Shown: positions 54,901-64,000 of the stretch, piece after piece
How positions within the stretch are numbered: the first letter of the stretch is position 1
Layout: each line of letters begins with the position of its first letter
Assembly (NCBI GenBank): GCA_030268105.1
Contig: BSDZ01000094.1
Location: forward strand, 1,211,001-1,275,000
Source of the DNA: Volvox africanus
Lineage: Eukaryota; Chlorophyta; Chlorophyceae; Chlamydomonadales; Volvocaceae
Reading direction: 5' to 3'
Length of the DNA: 64,000 bases
Notes under the pieces: generated by a model
What the model saw: the letters and a program-made list of their open reading frames with translations, nothing else
The model's database searches: none
Told to the model about the DNA's origin: nothing
Program-made: the position numbers and the translations under genes

Positions 54901-55733
54901 TGTTGTACCTCTCATTCACGTTTGCACATAAGTATCTGCACGTCTGGAGACTTTGGACACCGATGCGCGAGCACTTGCAAGTACAGCAAGGCAAGCGAGA
55001 GCAAACAGAGACAGCGGAAGACTTCAAGACGAAGAGAGATATAACTTACAGTCTTACAGATCGGAACGATGCAATGGATGAAATCGCCGTCAGCACCGGA
55101 AGCAAGCAATCATCATGCGGCAGTGATTAGTGAAGTTCAGGCTTAGCTCGGGCTAAGTAGAAATGCGTATAGCAATAATGATGTAGAACACGTGAGTGTT
55201 CTCCGGTATTGAATGTCTTATCTTGCTTAGCCGTCCTCGCATCTGTTATACTCGCAGCATCGCAATGCCGTACGATTCACATTAGGAGGCCGATCCTAGA
55301 TGTGACAACCCTACTGCGTATAGGCGATGTCTACGCATAACAACGTATAAGCCTTTCCGGCATTCGCATGATGCAAGGGTCCGGATAACGATATCAGGTT
55401 GCAAGGCATGTATCACGACAAGTGAGCGCTCTCAACGTGTGCTGTAATGAAGTAATATTATATCAGATAATATTACTTATCGTTTCGTAGCACAAGCATA
55501 ATGCGCACTTCAATGATTCGGGCTTTCATGCATGCCAGGCGGATTTGCCATGATGTGATGTCGCGATGGATAATGACAACATGCCAAATGCATATATAAA
55601 TGTACACGAATACATTTATATCATGCAGGTTCATTCATATGCATTGATCGTTCATGCGTTCATCACAATAGCACTTGGCCTTGTAGGATCACATCGACCT
55701 ACACGTCGGCAGAAAACGAACTGTAGCACAACA
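54901..55733 (-). repeat. F2-g 3' LTR
   Basis: 833 bp on the minus strand, TGTTGTACCTC...AGCACAACA read on the plus strand. The polypurine tract complement follows at 55734-55749. It is more diverged than the LTRs of F2-c to F2-f. Confidence 0.92.
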
Positions 55734-55792
55734 ATTATCCCCCCTCCCGTATGCAGCGTCCTCGCTGCATCATACAGCATCAACTGCAGGGG

Positions 55793-58700
55793 TCATTGGG
55801 TTTGCATTGCACGCTTGCGAGCTTCTTCGAGCAGGGGCTTCATGTCCTGTGAGAAGTTGCGTGCCGGTTCCCATGAGTTGTGCTTGCTAGTATACCCTGT
55901 CCACTTGACCAAGTACTCATGTACTGTCCGCTTACGTCGGTGTCGGCCCACACGACGCGCGCGATAATCTAACACCCGCTCCACATCATAAAACTTCTGT
56001 TTACCAGCGATCCAGGTCTCGGGAACTGGTTCGATCGCTGCGGGGGCGTTAGCAGGCTCAGGGACGGGTTCCGTACCACGATAAGGACGTACAAGCGATA
56101 CATGAAATGTGGGGTGAATGGTCATATCAGCGGGCAATGCAAGCTCCACAACCACATTCCCAACCATGCGCACCACAGGATACGGACCAATCCAGCGGGG
56201 TAAGAGTTTTCGGGATCCGTCGGCCAAGGAACGCAAGTTCTTGGTGCTTAACAACACGAGTTGCCCTTCCGAAAATGTCGCATCCTGCTTGGATTTGTTG
56301 TAGTATTCCATCGTTCGTTGCTGCGCCGCGTCCAAACACGACTTTGCGTCTGTGATTCGGGACATAAAAGACTTGGCAAAACGTTTAGCAGCAGGCACGT
56401 TCACTTCCAACTCACGCCACACGGGTAGTGCGGGGTGAAATCCGTAGTTGAGAAAGAACGGACTTTTGCCTGTGGAGCGGTTAACAGCGTTGTTAAGCGC
56501 GAATTCTGCCGCAGTCAAATACGTATCCCAAACAAGTGGTGTGCGACCAGCATAATTGCGCAACATATCACCCAACGTGCGATTTGTGCGTTCGGTTTGA
56601 CCATCAGTCTGCGGGTGATACGCCGTGCTTAGGTTGACGCGCATGCCAACTAGTTTGCAGAGCACTTCCCAAAACTTAGACGTGAACTGTCCACCGCGGT
56701 CCGAGATCACATTTTTGGGAACCCCGTGTAACCAAACCACATTGTCGAAAAACAAACGTGCGGTTTGCTCAGCCGTGCAGGATGATGTGCATGGTGCTAG
56801 GTGAACCATCTTAGTCAGACGATCGACCATTACGAACACCGCATCGTATCCCCCCTCAGTTTTGGGCAGCGCGACTACGAAGTCCATGGAAACACTTTCC
56901 CAAGGCGCATCCGGGACAGGCAACGGTTGCAACAACCCATGGCCCTCACCGGACAAAGCCTTATTGCGCTGGCACAGACTGCATGTCTGGACGAAGTTCG
57001 CCGCAACCTTAGCCAAACGAGGCCACCAAAAGGAACGTTGCACCAAGTCGATCAATCGCTTGCTACCAGGGTGTCCTGCTAACGGGTCCTCGTGGAACCG
57101 CGCAAGGATGTCGTAGCGTAGCGCGTCGTCGTTCGGAACGACGATTTGCGTAGCTGCACCCTCCGTCCGTAGCCAAAGGCCATTCTGCTTGCGAAGGTTT
57201 TCTACATTAGCCGGCTCCGCGAACCAGGCGTCTGCGTTGTAGGCAACCTTCAATCGCTCCGCGAGGTCCGTCGCGATCGGTACCTCCTCCCTACGCGGCC
57301 GCACGACGGGCGCTGCCAAAATTGCAGCGTGTAGCGACGGATGTCGACTGAGAGCATCTGCAATATTCAATTTACCAGAAATATACTCCCAGGTGCAGTC
57401 GAACCTAGCTAGGTATTCCATCCACCTAGCTTGGCGGCGGTTCAACGTCGGAACGCTTTGCAAAAACGTTAGGGGCTTATGGTCAGTCTTTAAAGTAAAC
57501 GGGCATCCCTCGAGGTAACAGCGCCATTCCTTGAAAGCATGCAGCACGGCCAAAAGCTCCTGTTCCCCAGTGGTGTAGCGAATCTCCGCACCAGAAAACT
57601 TCTTACTCGTGAAGGCGATCGGTTGCCCTTCCTGTAACAATACAGCGCCGCTTCCAAATATTGAGGCATCAGACACTACCTCAACACGAAATGGCAACAA
57701 GTAATCAGGGAATGCAAGGGTGACATCTTCGGCAACGATTCGTTTGAGCTCTTCGAATGCCCGCTGGCATTGCGACGTCCACGACTCGAGCGAAACGAAA
57801 ATGCCTTTGCGAGTTAAGTTAGTAAGCTGGGCCGCAATGATGGAATATTTTTCAATGAACTTTCGGAAATAGTTGGTCAAGCCAAGGAACTTACGCAGCT
57901 CCGTGAGGTTCTGAGGCGCGGGCCAATCGCGAACCACGGCGACCTTCCGCGGGTCCATCTTCACACCGGTGGCCGACACAATGTGGCCCAAATATTCCAC
58001 CTGAGGCTGCGCCCAAAAGCATTTGGCGCGTTTGGCAAACAATTGCTCCCGCCTCATAACGTCGAGCACAAGCCGAAGATGCTCCAAGTGCTCCTCGCGC
58101 GTCTTAGAATATACCAAGATGTCATCCAGGTAGCAAACAACGAACCTGTCGATAAACGGTCTAAACATTCGGTCCATAACCACCTGAAACGTCGCAGGGG
58201 CATTAGTCAAACCAAACGATAGAACCGTATACTCAAAGTGACCGAAGGGCATCCGAAAAGCGGTTTTCGGGATATCAGAGGCAGCGATGTGAATCTGATT
58301 GTAGCCCTGTTGTAAGTCAATTGAGGAAAAATAAGCCGAGCCCTTCAGCTTATCCAACAGGTCGTCAACGCGTGGCAAAGGGTAGCGATTTTTCACCGTA
58401 TTCGCATTTAACCCCCGGTAATCGATGCACATGCGCAAGGTCCCATCCTTATTACCGACAAACAAAATCGGTGCAGAATACGGGGATGTGCTGGGGCGTA
58501 TCATACCCTTCACGAGCAAGTCCGTCACCTGGCGCTTCACCTCGTCCAACTCCAATGGATTCAACCTGTACATTGGCCGGGCCGTAGGCTGCGCTCCAGG
58601 CACGAGTGAGATAGTGTGATCAACAGGACGCATAGGTGGTAGGCCAGGGATATCTTTAAAGACGTCCTCAAACTGCGACAGTAGGGCCTCAACCTCAGGA

Positions 58701-58906
58701 TCCACAGAAATCTGCGCGGTGGTGACACAACAGCTCACCCGCGGCCTTAAAAGCAGTCCGTGCGCACCTTTCCGTAACAAACGGACGGCCTCCTTACGCC
58801 CGACTAGCTCTGATTCGATTCGCACGGCCATTGTGGTCACAGCGAAATTAACCATAGGCACCGCCTCAGTTTCGCCCTCCTTTGGTGTGACATGTTCGAA
58901 CGACAG
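55793..58906 (-). pseudogene. pol: F2-g Pol, 5'-truncated
   Basis: A minus-strand frame open for more than 1,020 codons, from the linker (VNFAVTTMAVRIES) through RT (YLDDILVYS), RNase H ([11 protein letters not shown]), integrase ([23 protein letters not shown]), GPY and chromodomain (EYLVKWTGYTSKHNSWEP) to TGA at 55793-55795. Protease, gag and the 5' LTR are missing: the sequence stops at 58906 within the linker, five bases before the F2-h LTR. Apart from the truncation I see no lesion. Confidence 0.92.
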
Positions 58907-58911
58907 TGTTA

Positions 58912-59735
58912 TGTTGTGCTACAGTTCATTTCCCGCCGATGCGTAGGTCGATGCAATCCTACTAGGCGAAGTGCTATTGTGATGAACGCATTACATATGC
59001 ATGAATCTGCATAATATAAATGTATTCGTATACATTTATATATGCATTTAGCATGGCATCATTACCCATCGCGACATCGCATCATGGCAAATCTGCCTAG
59101 CATGCATGAATGCCCGAAGCATTGAAGTGCGCATTATGCTCGTGCTACGAAACGATAAGTAATATTATTGGTTATCATATTACTTCATTACAGCACACGT
59201 TAAGAGCGCCGCACTTGTCGCAATACATGCCTTGCAACCGGATATCGTTATCCGGACCCTTGCATCATGCGAATGCCGGAAAGGCTTATACGTTGTTATA
59301 CGTAGACGTCGCTCATACGCAGTAGGGTTGTCACATCTAGGATCGGCCTCCTAATGTGAATCGTACGGCACTGCGATGCTCCGAGTATAACAGATGCGAG
59401 GACGGCTAAGCTAGACAAGACATTCGAAACCGGAGAACACTCGTGTGTTCTACATCTTTATTGCTATACGCATTTCTACTTAGCCCGAGCTAAGCCTGAA
59501 CTTCGCTTATCACCGCCGCGTGATGATTGCTTGCTTCCGGCGCTGACGGCGATTTCATCCATTGCATCGTTCCGACCTGTAAGACTGTAAGTTATATCTC
59601 TCTTCGTCTTGAAGTCTTCCGCTGTCTCTGTTTGCTCTCGCTTGCCTTGCTGTACTTGCAAGTGCTCGCGCATCGGTGTCGAAAGTCTCCAGACGTGCAG
59701 ATACTTATGAGCAAACGCGAACAAGAGGTACAACA
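58912..59735 (+). repeat. F2-h 5' LTR
   Basis: 824 bp, TGTTGTGC...GGTACAACA. The left flank TGTTA (58907-58911) is not F2-g sequence and is the presumed target duplication; the partner would lie past the window end. Confidence 0.92.
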
Positions 59736-60203
59736 ATTTGGTATCGAGACAGGTTCGTTGCCTAACTGTCTCCTCTGTGTCTAAATCGGAAGTAGGTTCT
59801 TGCTATGGCGAGTACCAGCGTCGAGCCACGAGGACCTCTAGATACCTTCGCCGAAGACCTAGGCCGCGCCGTTTTGGACGCCGCTGCTTCCGGTTTGTAA
59901 TTGTTTAATTGTTTTTGCTTAGATTGCTGCACTTGTTGTGTAAGTGTACGCCTTGAGTCGCAGGTAATCTCAGTGCACCGGCTTTGCTTGCCGCGGCGAC
60001 TGAGACCGGCTTTCGTCCGGACCAGTTGGTGACTCTCATCGCCCAAACTACGGAGATCAGGACTCAGCTGGGCAAGTACTTGCTGAGTTTACTGGATCTT
60101 CTCAAGAGTACTGTCGGTAGGCTCACCGAATCGCTTTGTACTCTTGCTTTTGCGATAGAAGTCGACTTCTATTACGCAAAACTAGGGTATCGCTTTGTGT
60201 TCC
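59736..60203 (+). other. F2-h leader with primer site and candidate gag exons
   Basis: The primer site TGGTATCGAGACAGG (59739-59753), the small ORF MASTSVEPRG...AAASGL (from 59804) and the conserved open segment without ATG (59984-60238, partly overlapping gag) are all present, as in F2-c. Confidence 0.6.
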
Positions 60204-61433
60204 ATGTCTGCGGAGCACACCGATACGCCGCACACTAGCTTAGCAAGCCAGCCCGATTTTGCTGCGACTGCTAGAGCTTCAGGGCTTGAGACTGTTGGCA
60301 CGTGAGCCACTCAAGAATCCCTTACTTTCCAGACCCCTGCTCACTTAATTGTGCCGCATTCAGCAGTGAACACCAATATGGACAACACTGCTGGACCAAG
60401 GGTTCTGCCATTACCTCAAGCTCGAGGGCATGATGACATCCCTGAGGTGATGAGATTGTCGATTCCCGTTCCTAGGCTTAATATTTCGCTGACCGACAAG
60501 ACACCAGGGCATGACATAGCCGATGCAACTCGTGCGTACGTGCGTGACGCAAAATTGTACCTCCAAGCTGTCCATGGTGGCGACAATGACGGTATCAAGT
60601 GTCTCTTCGTTGGTAACACCCTCGAGGGCTCAGCGAAGGACTGGTATCGCAATTGGACTAACGCCCGTGGTCGCTATACTTTTGACGAGTTGACCGCCGC
60701 CCTACTCTCACGATTCGCTACTGCGGTTCAAGCACGTGATGTGGAAGCTCGCAATGCTTTGGCAGCCGGTAGCTACCACATGCGACGGGATGAAAATGTA
60801 CCTGCGTACCAGTCACGCTTCGAAGCACTTGTGACCCCCATTGCTGACCTCACCGAATCTGAGCGTGTCTTTTGGTTTAGGCGAGGCCTAACGAAACTTT
60901 TGGCTAAATGGTGTGCTACTGACTTGGTTGGAGCGCAGATCAAGTCGTATGACGCTTTGGTCGCTTTTGCTAAGGGTGCGGAGATACGAATTCTTGCCGG
61001 CGAGGAAGAAGTCAAGTCTGCCCCTCGTGCAAATTCTGTGCAAGTGCAGGATCCGCTTGGGGAAGCTGTAGCCCTCGACCAGGACCTCGGCGCGACCCGC
61101 CCCACGCCTACGGCCGCGACGCGACGCAGCCACGGGCAACCCAAGGCGCGTGGGGGCGCTAGCTCGGGTGTTCATGGTACAGGGGGAGCAGGTCCGAGCG
61201 CGGACCCAGCTAGGAACAGGAAGCGTGGTGGTGCGCCGTCGTCGGCAGCCGCACAGCGTTCCGACCCCAACGCGAACCGTACTTGTACGGACGACACATT
61301 TATGCCAAAATGGAATTGCAATCGTTCCGAATTCGAGCGTCGAAAATTGGCCAACGTTTGTCTACGGTGTGCGGAGAGCCATTCTACGAAGGATTGCCCT
61401 CTAATGCCGCCGTTTGTACCTCAGCCGAAATAG
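60204..61433 (+). CDS. gag: F2-h Gag, early TGA in the unspliced frame
   Basis: The ATG at 60204 (MSAEHTDTPHTS) would be cut short by TGA at 60303-60305. The gag body from about 60351 on is fully open to TAG 61431-61433 (IPVPRLNISLTD, WYRNWTNARG, YQSRFEALV, knuckle CLRCAESHSTKDC). Under the two-intron model the TGA falls inside intron 2 and the protein is intact. Under the simple model this copy is dead. Basic linker and stop context are as in F2-c. Confidence 0.85.
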
Positions 61434-64000
61434 GGGCTTGCCCGGGTTCCTGCGGAGGGGGCTCTACCTGGGTTTTCTGAACTAACACGTGGTCGGTGGT
61501 CATCCTTACGGCCAGCCGTTAAGGCATTGTTGCCTTGTGTACTCGGACACATCGAGCGAGTCATTGCGCGACGCATCACGCTTGACGGACGCACGGGACT
61601 TCTCTGCTTTGATCCGTTGTGTAATTTGTTTTCACCTCGCCGTCCCCTGTCGTCTATCGATCTGTCCAACCACGTGGTTTTGTTCATCCCCTCGTCTCTG
61701 CGTGAGATGTCGGATCAGTTGGCCATATACAGGAGGTGTAGGCGTCAATATCCAGGCACTGCCGCATGTGTTTTACTCCCTGCTTTCTGTCGGCGCAAGG
61801 CAGAGGCATCGCTAAGGGGTATGCGGCATGTCCACCGGTTCGCGCCGGGCACCGTTTTGTTTAATGGTGTGGATCGGGAGGGTATGCTGGCTTCGTGGCC
61901 CGGCACATCCTACTCAGTTGACGTTTGGTACGAAGCTCCTGACGGGGGTGCCGTTGGTTACGGACCCGCCCTAAGTGCACTGACGTTGTCTGCTGGGCAG
62001 TCGCTCGTAGATAACCGTGTCCCTGTGGTTCAGATCGGTCTGAATGGCCGTACCCTGAAGGCACTTGTTGACACCGGTGCCAGCGACGACTTCATCTCTG
62101 TCGCAGAGGTGAAAGCGCTGGGGTTGTCCCCAGAGTCGTCCGATTGTCCACAGGTTACCCTTGCTGACGGGGGTAAGCATCCCATCGTGGGCAGGATTAC
62201 CCTTAGCCTATCGTTAGGCCCTTTGCGTGTTGTGACCCGGCCGTACGTGCTGCAGGGCTTGGCAGAGACTGCACCGTACATTATGGGGTCCTCGACATTA
62301 CGACAGTACCGCGCGCGCATCGACATGGAGACCGCAACCCTGCACATGTGCAAGGGTACTCTGTCAATTAAGGTACCTTTCCTGTCGTTCGAACATGTCA
62401 CACCAAAGGAGGGCGAAACTGAGGCGGTGCCTATGGTTAATTTCGCTGTGACCGCAATGGCCGCGCGAATCAAACCAGAGCTAGTCGGGCGTAAGGAGGC
62501 CGTCCGTTTGTTACGGAAAGGTGCGCACGGACTGCTTTTAAGGCCGCGGGTGAGCTGTTGTGTCACCACCGCGCAGATTTCTGCGGATCCTGAGGTTGAG
62601 GCCCTACTGTCGCAGTATGAGGACGTCTTCCAAGACATCCCTGGTCTACCACCTATGCGTCCTGTTGATCACACGATCCCTCTCGTGCCTGGAGCGCAGC
62701 CTACGGCCCGGCCAATGTACAGGTTGAGTCCATTGGAGCTGGACGAGGTGAAGCGCCAGGTGACGGATCTACTCACGAAGGGTATGATACGCCCCAGCAC
62801 ATCCCCGTATTCTGCACCGATTTTGTTTGTCGGTAAGAAGGATGGGACCTTGCGCATGTGCATCGATTACCGGGGGTTGAATGCGAATACGGTGAAAAAT
62901 CGCTACCCTTTGCCACGCGTCGACGACCTGTTGGATAAGCTGAAGGGCTCGGCTTATTTTTCCTCGATTGACTTACAACAGGGCTACAATCAGATTCGCA
63001 TCGCTGCCTCTGATATCCCGAAAACCGCTTTTCGGACGCCCTTCGGTCACTTCGAGTACACGGTTCTATCATTTGGTTTGACTAATGCCCCTGCGACGTT
63101 TCAGGCGGTTATGGACCGGATGTTTAGACCGTTTATCGACAGGTTCGTTGTGTGCTACCTGGATGACATCTTGGTATACTCTAAGACGCGCGAGGAGCAC
63201 TTGGAGCATCTTCGGCTCGTGCTCGACGTTATGAGGCAGGAGCAATTGTTTGCTAAACGCGCCAAATGCTTTTGGGCGCAGCCTCAGGTGGAATATTTGG
63301 GCCACATTGTGTCGGCCACCGGTGTGAAGATGGACCCGCGGAAGGTCGCCGTGGTTCGCGATTGGCCCGCGCCTCAGAACCTCACGGAGCTGCGTAAGTT
63401 CCTTGGCTTGACCAATTATTTCCGAAAGTTCATTGAAAAATATTCCATCATTGCGGCCCCGCTTACTAACTTAACTCGCAAAGGTGTTTTCGTTTCACTC
63501 GAGTCATGGACGTCGCAATGCCAGCGGGCATTCGAAGAGCTCAAACGAATTGTTGCCGAAGATGTCACCCTCGCATTCCCTGATTACTCGTTGCCATTTC
63601 GTGTTGAGGTAGTGTCTGATGCCTCAATATTTGGAAGCGGCGCTGTATTGTTACAGGAAGGGCGACCGATCGCCTTCACGAGTAAGAAGTTTTCTGGTGC
63701 GGAGATTCGCTACACCACCGGGGAACAGGAGCTTTTGGCCGTGCTGCATGCTTTAAAGGAATGGCGCTGTTACCTCGAGGGACGCCCGTTTACTTTAAAG
63801 ACTGACCATAAGCCCCTAACGTTTTTGCAAAGCGTTCCGACGTTGAACCGCCGTCAAGCTAGGTGGATGGAATATCTAGCTAGGTTCGACTGCACCTGGG
63901 AGTATATTTCCGGTAAATTGAATATTGCCGATGCTCTCAGTCGACATCCGTCGCTACACGCTGCAATTTTGGCAGCGCCCGTCGTGCGGCCGCGTAGCGA
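61434..64000 (+). CDS. pol: F2-h Pol, runs off the window
   Basis: Open from the codon after the gag TAG to the last base of the window (about 855 codons), in the gag frame. It contains the protease ([10 protein letters not shown] near 62070), RT with YLDDILVYS (near 63155), RNase H ([19 protein letters not shown]) and the start of the post-RNase H tether ([11 protein letters not shown]). The integrase and chromodomain must lie beyond the edge. I see no lesion in the visible part. The readthrough stem arms CCCGGG and CCTGGG are present after the stop. Confidence 0.93.

Overview
The window is eukaryotic and holds repeats from end to end. I found no host gene, no rRNA, no confident tRNA and no CRISPR array. 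Almost every base belongs to nested, mostly damaged Ty3/gypsy LTR retrotransposons of the chromovirus type: gag with a zinc knuckle, then pol with aspartic protease, reverse transcriptase, RNase H, integrase with a GPY module, and a C-terminal chromodomain. The sequence does not fix the lineage of the host. Candidate GT-AG introns and a tRNA-like SINE agree with a eukaryote. The density of chromodomain elements inserted into one another suggests heterochromatin, possibly pericentromeric.

I name families by their LTRs. F1 has a 423-bp LTR (TGTTGTATCC...ATACAACA). F2 has an LTR of about 825 bp (TGTTGTGC...GGTACAACA). F3 has an LTR of about 815-830 bp (TGTTGTAC or TGTTGTAT...GGATACAACA). F4 is a pair of fragments related to F1. 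All LTRs start TG and end CA, and where both ends survive there is a 5-bp target duplication.

Layout, left to right: an F3 LTR on the minus strand (1-806) interrupts an F2 copy (807-2696), which lies in another F2 pol fragment (2697-3134). That is fused to F3-a (3135-20296), which carries a complete F1 copy (4093-11262, duplication CCATT) and a complete F2 copy, F2-c (11988-19460, duplication GACGC). Next come a truncated F1 copy with a SINE-like insert in its LTR (20297-22401), the tail of F3-b (22402-22923), and minus-strand F3-c (22924-25772 and 40722 to about 42625). F3-c is split by F2-d (25773-40721, duplication GCTGA), whose 5' LTR is itself split by F2-e (33086-40559, duplication GTGAT). 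F3-c also holds a 448-bp solo LTR of an unrelated family (42039-42486, duplication ACGAC). Then follow the decayed F3-d (about 42816-46832), the gag half and 5' LTR of minus-strand F3-e (46833-49384), F2-f (49385-54303), the F4 fragments (54304-54900), F2-g on the minus strand (54901-58906), and F2-h (58912 to past the window end).

F2-d keeps both LTRs, primer site, polypurine tract, open gag and open pol, so it is the best candidate for a recently active copy. F1-a is close to intact. In F1 and F2, gag and pol lie in the same frame around one TAG. A stem-loop 7 nt after that stop, with a 20-nt loop, is conserved between the two families, which points to programmed stop readthrough. Other points of interest are a conserved upstream gag exon model with two introns, a TG...CA element of only 89-100 bp present twice, and LTRs built from hairpins whose stems show compensatory changes.
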